Shown here in pieces: positions 1-7,102 of a stretch of DNA of 18,351 nt (position 1 is the stretch's first letter; every line of letters begins with the position of its first letter). The position numbers and the translations under genes were made by a program. The stretch is taken from assembly GCA_019232725.1 (NCBI GenBank), contig JAFANK010000291.1, positions 1-18,351 of the forward strand, read 5' to 3'. The notes under the pieces are model-generated. The model saw nothing but the letters and a program-made list of their open reading frames with translations, was not told where the DNA came from and made no database searches. This DNA comes from Vulcanimicrobiota bacterium (GTDB lineage Bacteria; Vulcanimicrobiota; Vulcanimicrobiia; Eremiobacterales; Eremiobacteraceae).

Positions 1-6
1 TACAAT
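1..6 (+). promoter_or_regulatory. Candidate -10 element of the rnpB promoter
   Basis: The window opens with TACAAT, one base away from the TATAAT consensus. The first base of the RNase P RNA terminal helix lies at position 13, which is the spacing expected between a -10 box and its transcription start. The -35 element would lie outside the window, so only half of the promoter can be judged. Confidence 0.5.
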
Positions 7-12
7 GAGGAC

Positions 13-385
13 TGCCGAGCACGCCGGGCGGCCGCGGGCGGCGGATTCGCCGCTTGAGGAAAGTCCGGGCTCCGCAGGGCAAGGGTGCCAGCTAACGGCT
101 GGTCGGGGCAACCCGAAGGAAAGTGCCACAGAAACAAACCGCCGCACGCGGCAACGTGTGTGGTAAGGGTGAAATGGTGCGGTAAGAGCGCACCGGCGAC
201 ACTGGAAGGTGCCGGCCGGGCAAACCCCACCCGGAGCAAGACAGTTGGGATCGCCGGCAACGGCGCGGGCTGCCCGTCCGAATCCCACAGCACGTCGCAC
301 GAGGCGCCCGGTGACGGGCGCACAAGAGAGATGGTCGCCGCCGCTTCAGGCGGTACAGAACCCGGCTTACAGGCGTGGCTCGGCA
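13..385 (+). ncRNA. rnpB: RNase P RNA, bacterial type A
   Basis: This is the catalytic RNA of ribonuclease P, which trims the 5' leader from precursor tRNAs. The ends are set by a long terminal helix P1: TGCCGAGCACGCC at 13-25 pairs with GGCGTGGCTCGGCA at 372-385. The conserved core is easy to read. GAGGAAAGTCCGGGCTCC (P4 5' side) starts near 56. Next come GGTGCCAG with ACGGCTGG, CACAGAAACAAACCGCC, GGTAAGGGTGAAATGGTGCGGTAAGAGCGCACC, and the L15 region CCACCCGGAGCAAG that contacts the tRNA CCA end. ACAGAACCCGGCTTAC near 355-370 closes P4. The order of elements and the L15/P16-P17 region follow the A-type (E. coli-like) RNA, not the Bacillus B type. Edges are good to a few bases. No T-tract terminator is visible before rapZ, so transcription may run on. 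Confidence 0.97.
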
Positions 386-453
386 GCGCGCATCGCCGCA
401 CCGACGATTATGCACCGCGGCACAGGCGGGGCGCCCTCGCGCGCACCGATAAT

Positions 454-1371
454 ATGTCCATAGTGGAATCTCCGAAGCCGCAATCGACGGCTACCATCGC
501 GCGTGCAGCGGCTGCGCCCGTCCATTTCGTGATCGTCACCGGGCTCTCAGGCGCAGGCAAGAGTCAAGCGGCGAAGTGCCTGGAGGATCTGGGCTACTTC
601 TGCGTCGACAATCTGCCGCCGAGCCTCATTCCGAAGTTCGCCGAGTTGTGCACGGTCAGCGCGAATTTGCGCAACGTCGCGGTCGTGCTGGATATCCGGG
701 GCGAGGAGATCTTCGGCGATCTGCTCGACAATCTGCGCGAGCTCGAGCGCAATCACATCCCGCATCGCGTGGTGTTCTTGGACGCGAGCGATCCTGTGCT
801 CGTGCGCCGGTTTTCCGAGACGCGACGCAAGCATCCGCTCGCCGATCGCGGCCGGGTGAGCGACAGCATCGCTGCCGAACGTGAAGAGCTCAAACCGATC
901 CGGGACGCGGCAGACGTCATCATCGACACGTCGACCCTGACGTTGTCGGCCCTCAAAGAAAAGCTCGCACATGCAGTCAGCGGCATCGCCGAACAGCGGA
1001 CGATGAGCGTGTCGGTCGTCGCTTTCGGGTACAAGTATGGCGTGCCGCTTGACGCCGACTTGGTCTTCGACGTGCGCTTTTTGCCCAATCCGAACTACGT
1101 GCCGGAGCTACAGCCGCTCACCGGCGACAATCAGGCCGTGATCGACTATCTGGACAAATCACCCGAAGTGCAGGCCTTCAAAAAAGAGTTGGAGCGTTTC
1201 CTCGACTTCTTGCTGCCGCAGTTCTCGCGGGAAGGCAAGTCACACCTCACCATCGGGATCGGCTGCACGGGTGGCCGGCATCGCTCGGTCTATATCGCGA
1301 ACAGCGTCTCTCGGCACTTGCAATCACAGAGGATCAAGGCCTTTGTCGAACGGCGTGACGCGCAGCGCTGA
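454..1371 (+). CDS. rapZ: RapZ/YvcJ family nucleotide-binding protein (RNase adapter)
   Basis: A P-loop protein of 305 residues. In E. coli RapZ binds small RNAs and guides RNase E to GlmZ; in Bacillus YvcJ binds and hydrolyses nucleotides. The Walker A motif GLSGAGKS is at residues 30-37 and the Walker B-like VVLDIRG follows near 78-83. The C-terminal domain has the conserved FGYKYGVP and GCTGGRHRSV motifs (about 191-198 and 270-279) of the nucleotide and RNA-binding half. The start is the only in-frame ATG between rnpB and the Walker motif. It gives about 23 extra N-terminal residues compared with short homologues and has no clear ribosome binding site. The reading frame is also open back through rnpB, but that part is RNA gene. 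The gene lies 68 bases after rnpB and overlaps yvcK. The family is certain; its RNA target in this organism is unknown. Confidence 0.93.
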   Translation: MSIVESPKPQSTATIARAAAAPVHFVIVTGLSGAGKSQAAKCLEDLGYFCVDNLPPSLIPKFAELCTVSANLRNVAVVLDIRGEEIFGDLLDNLRELERNHIPHRVVFLDASDPVLVRRFSETRRKHPLADRGRVSDSIAAEREELKPIRDAADVIIDTSTLTLSALKEKLAHAVSGIAEQRTMSVSVVAFGYKYGVPLDADLVFDVRFLPNPNYVPELQPLTGDNQAVIDYLDKSPEVQAFKKELERFLDFLLPQFSREGKSHLTIGIGCTGGRHRSVYIANSVSRHLQSQRIKAFVERRDAQR

Positions 1372-2719
1372 GGGCCTGCCGCAGGTCCGGCGCTTTTTAA
1401 CCTGGTTGCGCCCGGGCATGAAACTCAAGCGCTGGCTTTTGGTCGCATTGCTCGGCGCGTTTTTGATCCTGGATGGTTTCGGACGCGTCCTCAAGGCGTA
1501 TGATTTTAACTTCCACATCAACGAGCGGATCAATCAGGCATTGGGACCGCATTTCCCGACCGCCATTTTGGTGCTCGCGTTCATCTTGGGCGGCATGGCG
1601 CTCGTGTACTTCGGATTCCAGCAGTACCAGCGGTCCTTGATCGCCGCTATTAGCCCGCACGACACGCAGCGGCTGATCGAGGTCGTCTACGAGCGACGCC
1701 AGCTCGACCGCCGCACGAAGATCGTGGTCATCGGCGGGGGCACGGGCCTTTCCACCGCACTGCGCGGTCTCAAAGAGTTCACGACGAACCTGACCGCGAT
1801 CGTGACGGTCACGGATGACGGTGGCAGCAGCGGACGCTTGCGCACAGAGCTTGGCGTGCTGCCGCCGGGCGACATCCGCAACTGCCTCGTGGCGCTTGCC
1901 GACAGTGAATCGATGATGGCGGAGCTTTTCCAGTACCGTTTCAACGACGGCCGCGGACTCGAAGGCCATTCCTTCGGCAACCTGTTCATCGCCGCTATGT
2001 GCGGCATCGCCGGCGACTTCGACCGCGCGATCAAAGAGAGCAGCAAAGTCCTCGCCATCAAAGGCCGCGTGCTACCCTCAACGCTTGCAAACGTCTCGCT
2101 GGAGGCGACGCTCGCCGACGGCTCGACGATCACCGGCGAGACCGCGATCTCCCGCTCGACGCTGCCGATCAAACGCCTGCGCCTCGTGCCGAGCCACTGC
2201 CAAGCCCTCCCCGAAGCGATCGAGGCGATCCTCGCAGCGGACGTCATCATCTTGGGACCCGGCAGCTTGTACACGAGCATCGTGCCCAATCTGCTCGTGC
2301 CGGGTGTTGCCGAGGCTATCGAACGCGCTAAAGCCGCCAAGGTCTTCGTCTGCAATATCATGACACAGCCTGGCGAGACCACCGGCATGACCGCCAGCGA
2401 TCATGTGCGTGCAGTGCTCGAGACCACCGATCGCAAGCTGTTCGACCGCGTGCTCATCAACGTCGGTCAAGCCAACCGCCTCTTGCCGCTCTACGAGCGT
2501 GACGGCGCGTTCCAGGTGCCGGCAGACCTCGAGACCGTCACCGCGTTCGGTGTCAGGCCGATCACCGGTGACTTCATCTCCGAAGGCCACCAGGTCCGCC
2601 ACGATGCCAAGAAGTTGGCCTCAGCGATCTTGCAGATCGCTGAAGAACGAGCCGAAAACTCACGGCTCAACGTGCTTTTGACGTCGTCCATGCGGCGCGC
2701 CGCATCACCGCTGCAGTAG
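1355..2719 (+). CDS. yvcK: YvcK/CofD-like gluconeogenesis factor with N-terminal membrane anchor
   Basis: A 454-residue member of the YvcK branch of the CofD fold, which binds UDP-sugars and is needed for growth on gluconeogenic carbon and for cell wall homeostasis in Bacillus and actinobacteria. The catalytic-like core starts near residue 121: IGGGTGLSTALRGLK (126-140), TDDGGSSGRLR (153-163), PPGDIRNCL (170-178), EGHSFGNLF (203-211), then GPGSLYTSIVPN and NIMTQPGETTGMT. Two hydrophobic helices (about 27-46 and 67-88) precede it, as in the longer Firmicutes and Chloroflexota forms. I chose the GTG at 1355 because the stretch FLTWLRPGMKLKRW resembles conserved N-termini of that long form. A start at the ATG at 1418 would cut it. 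The chosen start overlaps rapZ by 17 bases. Its 3' end overlaps the convergent glycerate kinase by 15 bases. Confidence 0.92.
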   Translation: MTRSAEGLPQVRRFLTWLRPGMKLKRWLLVALLGAFLILDGFGRVLKAYDFNFHINERINQALGPHFPTAILVLAFILGGMALVYFGFQQYQRSLIAAISPHDTQRLIEVVYERRQLDRRTKIVVIGGGTGLSTALRGLKEFTTNLTAIVTVTDDGGSSGRLRTELGVLPPGDIRNCLVALADSESMMAELFQYRFNDGRGLEGHSFGNLFIAAMCGIAGDFDRAIKESSKVLAIKGRVLPSTLANVSLEATLADGSTITGETAISRSTLPIKRLRLVPSHCQALPEAIEAILAADVIILGPGSLYTSIVPNLLVPGVAEAIERAKAAKVFVCNIMTQPGETTGMTASDHVRAVLETTDRKLFDRVLINVGQANRLLPLYERDGAFQVPADLETVTAFGVRPITGDFISEGHQVRHDAKKLASAILQIAEERAENSRLNVLLTSSMRRAASPLQ

Positions 2720-3841
2720 ACAAAGCGCGCGGGCGAGCGTTTCGGCTGCTCCGGCCACCAGCTCATCACCACGCCGCATCGCCTCTTCGAGTGACATCGG
2801 GCCGAACACGGTGGGCATCGCGCAGGCGATGCCGGCCTCATCGAGCGCTGCCCCAGAGCACTCGATAGCCCCGGCGATCGCCACCACCGGTACGCCGCGC
2901 GCGCGTGCAGCTTGCGCGACGGCATACGGCGCCTTCCCCGCCAACGTCTGACGATCGATTTTGCCTTCGCCCGTGACGACCAGATCCGCGCCCGCCAGGT
3001 GGCGGTCGAAATCCAACACCTCGAGCACGAGCTCTGCACCTGGGCGCATCAGCGCATGCGCGAGCGCCAAGAAACCGGCACCCACGCCGCCAGCCGCTCC
3101 AGCGCCAGGCACGTCACGAACGTCGACACCCGTTGCGGCCGCGCTGACATCGGCAAAGTGGCGCAACGCATCGTCAAGCGTGCGGACGTCGTCCGGCGAG
3201 GCCCCTTTTTGGGGCCCGTACACGGCAGATGCGCCGGTCTGCCCGCACAGTGGGTTGCGCACGTCGCTTGCGATCTCGATAGTCACACCGGTCAGGCGCT
3301 TGTGGAGCGCTGTGGTCTCGATGCTCGCAAGCGATGCGAGCGCAGCGCCACCCGGCGGCAACGGCTGTCCGTTCGCATCTTTGAAGACAGCACCCAGCGC
3401 GCTCAACGCACCTACGCCGGCATCGTTCGTCGCACTGCCGCCGATCGCGAGGATGATGCGGCGCGCGCCGTGGTCGATCGCGTCGGCGATCAACTCACCG
3501 GTGCCGTAGGTCGTCGCCGTCAACGGATCGTTCGTGCCCGCAGCTACGAGTGCCAGTCCGCTGGCCTGCGCCAACTCGATGACCGCGACGCTGCCGCCGC
3601 TCAAGCGCCCGTAGCCCGCGGTCACCGGTTTGCCGTGCGGGCCTCGTACCTGGCGGTTGATCATTTCGCCACCAAGGGCAGCGACGAGCGTCTGCGCGGT
3701 CCCGTCACCGCCATCCGCTACGGGCACGAGATCGAATGACGCGTCAGAGAGCGCGCGGCCCATACCGCGCGCGATAGCCCGGGCCGCGTCCTGTCCTGAG
3801 AGGCTGCCTTTGAATTTGTCGGGTGCGACGACGATGCGCAC
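2705..3841 (-). CDS. Glycerate kinase, GlxK/GarK type
   Basis: A 378-residue glycerate kinase of family 1, which phosphorylates D-glycerate with ATP, in most members giving 2-phosphoglycerate. It opens with the family signature VAPDKFKGSLSG (residues 5-16). Further family stretches are TTYGTGELI, ILAIGGSATNDAGVGALSALG, GQTGASAVYGPQKGAS, GAAGGVGAGF and VVTGEGKIDRQTLAGKAP, which carry the glycine-rich nucleotide loops and the conserved GEGxxDxQT catalytic region. Length is normal for the family. The start is GTG, five bases after the stop of the upstream dehydrogenase, so the two are almost certainly co-transcribed. The product of that dehydrogenase would be the kinase substrate. The stop codon lies within the 3' end of the convergent yvcK. 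Confidence 0.93.
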   Translation of the reverse strand: MRIVVAPDKFKGSLSGQDAARAIARGMGRALSDASFDLVPVADGGDGTAQTLVAALGGEMINRQVRGPHGKPVTAGYGRLSGGSVAVIELAQASGLALVAAGTNDPLTATTYGTGELIADAIDHGARRIILAIGGSATNDAGVGALSALGAVFKDANGQPLPPGGAALASLASIETTALHKRLTGVTIEIASDVRNPLCGQTGASAVYGPQKGASPDDVRTLDDALRHFADVSAAATGVDVRDVPGAGAAGGVGAGFLALAHALMRPGAELVLEVLDFDRHLAGADLVVTGEGKIDRQTLAGKAPYAVAQAARARGVPVVAIAGAIECSGAALDEAGIACAMPTVFGPMSLEEAMRRGDELVAGAAETLARALCLLQR

Positions 3842-3846
3842 GGCGC

Positions 3847-4836
3847 TTAAGCCCGGCGCTGCGCCAAGACTTCCGGATTGAGTGCTGTCGGCGGGGGTTG
3901 GCCGGCGAAGAATGCGAGGACGTTTTGGGCGGCGATCTCCGCCATTTTGCTGCGCGTGGCGACACTCGCGCTCCCGATGTGGGGAAGCAGCACGACGTTT
4001 TGCAGTTCTGCAAGGCCGGAAGCGAGTTGCGGCTCGCGTTCGTACACGTCGAGCCCGGCGCCAGCGATGACGCCGTCACGCAGCGCTTGCACGAGCGCCG
4101 TTTCATCGATCACCGGGCCGCGTGAGGTGTTCACGATGACGGCGGTCTTCTTCATCGAGCGTAGCGCCGCGGCATCGATGAGGTGTTGCGTCTGCGGGAG
4201 CAACGGCACGTGCAGGCTCACAAAATCGCTGTCGCGGAGCAGCGCCTCGAGGGCCACAAAGCTGACGCCGAGCTCTTGCTCGACTTCTTGGGGAGCACGC
4301 ACGGCGTCATGGTAGGACACCAGCATGTCAAAACCGCGCGCGCGCCGCGCGAGGCCGCGTCCGATGCGGCCAAACCCAACGATCCCAAGCTTGGCGTGAT
4401 GCACGTCTTGGCCGAGCAGCTGCATGATACCCCAGCCGCCCCATGTGCCCGTGCGCATGAGCCGATCGCCTTCGCATAAGCGCCGTGCTGTGGCCATGAG
4501 CAACGCGAACGCGAGATCCGCCGTCGTGTCGTCCAGCACGCCCGGCGTGTTGGACATGACCACACCCGCCGCGGTGCCGGCGGCCACGTCAAGATTGTCG
4601 AAACCCACGGCCACGTTGGCGACGATGCGCACGGTTGGCGCAGCTGCAAGCACGCCCGAATCCACGCGTTCGGTCAACAGGCACACAAGCGCGTCTTTGC
4701 CTCGGCAGCTGTCGATGAGCTCCGCTCGCGAGGGCGCGCGGTCGTGCGGCCACACCGTCACATCGCAGCGCTCCCGGAGCATGTCCAACCCCGAACGCGG
4801 GATCTCCCGGCTGACGAAAACCGCGGGCCTGCTCAA
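3847..4836 (-). CDS. D-2-hydroxyacid dehydrogenase (probable glyoxylate/hydroxypyruvate reductase)
   Basis: A 329-residue NAD(P)-dependent D-2-hydroxyacid dehydrogenase. The Rossmann loop is GIVGFGRIG (151-159). The catalytic triad is visible as Arg239 in NTSRGPVID, Glu268 in DVYEREP and His286 in LLPHIGSAS. NVAVGFDNLD and NTPGVLDDTTADLAFAL are also typical of GyaR/GhrB-like glyoxylate reductases. Such enzymes reduce glyoxylate to glycolate or hydroxypyruvate to glycerate. The adjacent glycerate kinase favours a glycerate-forming role, but substrate cannot be fixed from sequence; phosphoglycerate or gluconate-type substrates are possible. The start is TTG, two bases after the iclR stop, with only a weak purine stretch in front, which suggests translational coupling. 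No later ATG or GTG keeps the N-terminal strand. Confidence 0.9.
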   Translation of the reverse strand: MSRPAVFVSREIPRSGLDMLRERCDVTVWPHDRAPSRAELIDSCRGKDALVCLLTERVDSGVLAAAPTVRIVANVAVGFDNLDVAAGTAAGVVMSNTPGVLDDTTADLAFALLMATARRLCEGDRLMRTGTWGGWGIMQLLGQDVHHAKLGIVGFGRIGRGLARRARGFDMLVSYHDAVRAPQEVEQELGVSFVALEALLRDSDFVSLHVPLLPQTQHLIDAAALRSMKKTAVIVNTSRGPVIDETALVQALRDGVIAGAGLDVYEREPQLASGLAELQNVVLLPHIGSASVATRSKMAEIAAQNVLAFFAGQPPPTALNPEVLAQRRA

Positions 4837-4838
4837 CT

Positions 4839-5672
4839 TCAGCCCAGCGATGCCGCCTTCGGCCGCCCGCTATAACCGAGCTTGGCCGAGATCTCCTGTG
4901 CGGCTTGGACGACGGCTTTGATCAGCCGGTCTTTTTGCACCGGCTGCTGGCCCATCTTGGGGACGGAAACGGAGATCGCTGCAACAGGCCGGCCCGAATA
5001 GTTGAAGAGCGGAGCGCCGACGCAGTACAGGCCGTCTTCCATCTCCTCATTGTCCTCGGCATACCCCTGTCGGCGGATCTTCTCGAGTTCGGCCCGCAGC
5101 GCGTCGGGGTCTGTGATCGTGTTCTTGGTGTACGCGGTGAGCGGCCGCGCGGCGATGATGCGGTCGATCTCGCTGCGGTCGAGATGCGCCAGCAGCGCCT
5201 TGCCGATGCCGGTGGAGTGCAGGGGGCGGCGGCTACCGATGTCGGCGTACAGACGCACCGAGCGCCGTCCATCGATCTTGTCGATGAACACGAGTTCCGC
5301 GTCGTCGAGCACGCCCAGGAATGCGGTCTCGCCGAGCGTCGCCACGAGCTGTTCGAGATATGGCTTGGCCACGGCATGCGCTTCCATCGAGCGCAGGATA
5401 CCGCAGCCGACCTCAAAGGCTTTCATCCCGAGGGAATAGCGGGCGTTATCGGGGTTCCATTTGACGAACCCGCGCGCGCGGAGGGTCTGTAAGATGCGAT
5501 GCACGCTGCTCTTCGAGAGGCCGATCGCCTGTCCGAGCTCGCGCACGCCGACCTCCTTGGTCTGCGTGCCGAGGTATTCAAGGATGACGAGGGCGCGGTC
5601 GACGGAGTTGACCTTGGATTCGCCGCGCGGCCGGCTTTGCGGAGCGCTGACCTCACTAGAACTGATCGCCAC
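4839..5672 (-). CDS. IclR family transcriptional regulator
   Basis: A 277-residue regulator with the two-domain IclR layout. The N-terminal winged helix-turn-helix lies at about residues 23-80, with VNSVDRALVILEYL, the turn VRELGQAIGLSKSSVHRIL, and RYSLG at the wing. The C-terminal GAF-like effector domain runs from about 95 to 270, with PLHSTGIGKALLAHL, GYAEDNEEMEDGLYCVGAP and GRPVAAISVS. Members with this domain (AllR, GclR, KdgR, IclR) bind small 2-oxo acids such as glyoxylate or pyruvate. As first gene of the operon it probably controls the dehydrogenase and kinase behind it. The frame is open to 5738, but I take the GTG at 5672 because a perfect GGAGG sits five bases before it. A 14-base palindrome lies 30 bases upstream and is a candidate autoregulatory site. 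Confidence 0.93.
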   Translation of the reverse strand: MAISSSEVSAPQSRPRGESKVNSVDRALVILEYLGTQTKEVGVRELGQAIGLSKSSVHRILQTLRARGFVKWNPDNARYSLGMKAFEVGCGILRSMEAHAVAKPYLEQLVATLGETAFLGVLDDAELVFIDKIDGRRSVRLYADIGSRRPLHSTGIGKALLAHLDRSEIDRIIAARPLTAYTKNTITDPDALRAELEKIRRQGYAEDNEEMEDGLYCVGAPLFNYSGRPVAAISVSVPKMGQQPVQKDRLIKAVVQAAQEISAKLGYSGRPKAASLG

Positions 5673-5839
5673 GGTCTCCTCCACTGATGAAAGCAGCCAC
5701 CGTCCGCGAACGCGGAACTCATCGGCGTGAAGAAGCATCGGTATGCTACGCGGCGGCCCCGATACGGGACGGCGGCGGCTCCGGCTCCGGGACAGTCCTT
5801 CCCCTAGGCTGGAGGTTGTTCCTGGCAGCGAAACGCTCG
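5673..5839 (-). promoter_or_regulatory. Leader/promoter region of the iclR operon
   Basis: This non-coding gap lies between the lipoprotein stop and iclR. It holds the strong GGAGG ribosome site (about 5678-5682), the palindrome at 5703-5716 and a GC-rich stretch of GGC and CCG triplets (about 5769-5790). No convincing -35/-10 pair could be picked by eye. A TAGCAT-like hexamer near 5743-5748 on the minus strand is the only weak -10 candidate. No terminator for the lipoprotein gene is obvious. Confidence 0.4.
5703..5716. promoter_or_regulatory. Perfect 14-bp palindrome, candidate IclR operator
   Basis: TCCGCG at 5703-5708 and CGCGGA at 5711-5716 form a perfect inverted repeat around AA. It lies 30 bases upstream of the iclR start. 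IclR-family proteins bind pseudo-palindromes of about 13-17 bases, often in their own promoter. Position and size fit, but in GC-rich DNA such palindromes also arise by chance. Confidence 0.4.
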
Positions 5840-6199
5840 CTACCCGGGCGAGAGCACGAAGTTCACATTCGGAGTTGTTTGGCCTGCGATCACCTGGATG
5901 TTCTGAGCTGGTGGTACGCCGTAGCCGCTGGGCACACTTGACGGCAGAATGCTGATCGTCGTTCCGGATGCGGCGGAACTGATCGGCACCGTGTTGATCG
6001 TGTAGCGCCCGTCTGGACCCGTCGGGGGCGACGACGGGCCGTAGTCTGCCTGAACGACGACACCGGCGACAGGCTGGCCCTTGCTCGATGTGACGAGTCC
6101 GGACACGATGCCGTAGTTACCGGGCGGGATGTTCGGGCTGTTGCAGCCGGCCGCAACGAGTGCGGAAACGGCGAGGACGGTTGCGATGAGCAGGCGCAT
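5840..6199 (-). CDS. Small secreted lipoprotein with a carboxypeptidase regulatory-like domain
   Basis: A 119-residue protein of unknown function. Residues 1-20 form a lipoprotein signal: Met-Arg, a hydrophobic core, then VAAGC with the lipidated cysteine near residue 18. The position three residues before the cysteine is Ala rather than the usual Leu, so the lipobox is not ideal. The rest looks like one beta-sandwich of the carboxypeptidase regulatory-like (CarboxypepD_reg/SpaA-like) kind: SGLVTSSKGQPVAGVVVQA, then GPDGRYTINTVP and NVNFVLSPG. Such domains are structural or binding modules on the outer side of the membrane. The frame continues upstream to 6478, but the ATG at 6199 has AAGGA in front and begins the signal peptide. 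It lies 50 bases after sco1 on the same strand and is probably in its transcript. A role with SCO is not shown. Confidence 0.75.
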   Translation of the reverse strand: MRLLIATVLAVSALVAAGCNSPNIPPGNYGIVSGLVTSSKGQPVAGVVVQADYGPSSPPTGPDGRYTINTVPISSAASGTTISILPSSVPSGYGVPPAQNIQVIAGQTTPNVNFVLSPG

Positions 6200-6249
6200 G
6201 CGTTTCCTTGGCAATCGGTGAGTGGCCAGCAGCCTACTGCGGTGGCGCT

Positions 6250-7041
6250 TCATGCTCCTTGCGCGAACACACGCCGGCCCAACCATAGCGCAACGCCTGC
6301 GCCGGCGGCTACCAGCAGCACGACTGCAACCACATCCATGATACCGGAAGCGACCTGGTACGAACCGCCGCAGAACTGCGCGATCGTCTTGGTGAGCGCG
6401 AAATCCGCTTGCGCAAGCGGGCTGGAACGGCGTCCAGCCAGATCTTGCAACCGCGCGGCGACCGATGCGGGATCCCATGCGGCGAGCTCGTCGACGTCGG
6501 CTACGCGACCGTCGGCGCCGACGAGCAACAGCCGCGTGCCGTGCACGAGTTCTCCGCGGCCGTTATCGATGACCGACACGCCCGCGGCGCGCACGAAGCG
6601 ATCGAGCGCTTCCGGTTGGCCGGTCACGATCTGCCAGCGTGGCGAGCGCACACCGTGGGTGCGCGCATACACGGCAAGTGCGGCTTGGGTGTCATGCACG
6701 GGATCGATCGTGACCTCGACCAAGCGATACGGCCCTGGGCCGAGCATGGCATCAAGGCGGCCGAACTTCTGCGTGATGACCGGGCACTCGTCTTTGCAGC
6801 TCGTGTAGATGAAGCCGATGACCATGGTCTCGCCGCGCGTGGCGGCAAGGTCGAAGTGCTGGCCACGCTGGTCGACGACCAGGACGCTTGGCAGCACGTC
6901 GCCCGTCTGGACAGGTCGCACGCTCAGGTCAAACGGATTCGGCGACGCCGCGCCGGAGACCAAGGGCGTGGCGCAGAAAGCAATGGCCGCGGCTAATACC
7001 GCGAGCACGATCCGAGCGCGAAACCCCTGCCTCATCGCCAT
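6250..7041 (-). CDS. SCO1/SenC/PrrC family copper chaperone for cytochrome oxidase
   Basis: A 263-residue thioredoxin-fold protein. Residues 10-32 are a signal peptide or anchor ending near VSGAAS, so the domain faces the periplasm or outer side. The copper-binding motif is CKDEC (Cys82, Cys86) in FIYTSCKDECPV, and the third ligand is His167 in LVHGTRLLLV. TIDPVHDT is also typical. SCO proteins deliver copper to, or reduce, the CuA site in subunit II, matching the coxB about 3.3 kb away on the same strand. Unusually, a second hydrophobic helix (about 232-255) closes the protein, followed by an Arg-rich end, giving a C-terminal membrane tail. The start at 7041 has GAAGG seven bases before it; an ATG two codons later is possible. 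The frame runs further upstream to 7281, but that part covers the divergent gene and looks non-coding. Confidence 0.92.
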   Translation of the reverse strand: MAMRQGFRARIVLAVLAAAIAFCATPLVSGAASPNPFDLSVRPVQTGDVLPSVLVVDQRGQHFDLAATRGETMVIGFIYTSCKDECPVITQKFGRLDAMLGPGPYRLVEVTIDPVHDTQAALAVYARTHGVRSPRWQIVTGQPEALDRFVRAAGVSVIDNGRGELVHGTRLLLVGADGRVADVDELAAWDPASVAARLQDLAGRRSSPLAQADFALTKTIAQFCGGSYQVASGIMDVVAVVLLVAAGAGVALWLGRRVFAQGA

Positions 7042-7102
7042 GTTCGAACCTTCGGTCAGGCCTTCGACCTTAACTGCCGGCGACCGGCGGCAACTGCTCG
7101 CT

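Noticed and set aside
85..453. Open frame upstream of rapZ that would add 123 residues
   Set aside because: It runs through the RNase P RNA gene and its composition reflects that RNA; rapZ homology starts after 454.
1687..2388. 233-codon minus-strand open frame antisense to yvcK
   Set aside because: yvcK motifs fix the coding strand; high GC leaves long antisense frames open.
2912..3739. 275-codon plus-strand open frame antisense to glycerate kinase
   Set aside because: It is a GC-driven shadow with no domain features.
6200..6478. Upstream extension of the lipoprotein gene
   Set aside because: It overlaps sco1 in another frame, and the lipoprotein signal begins only at 6199.
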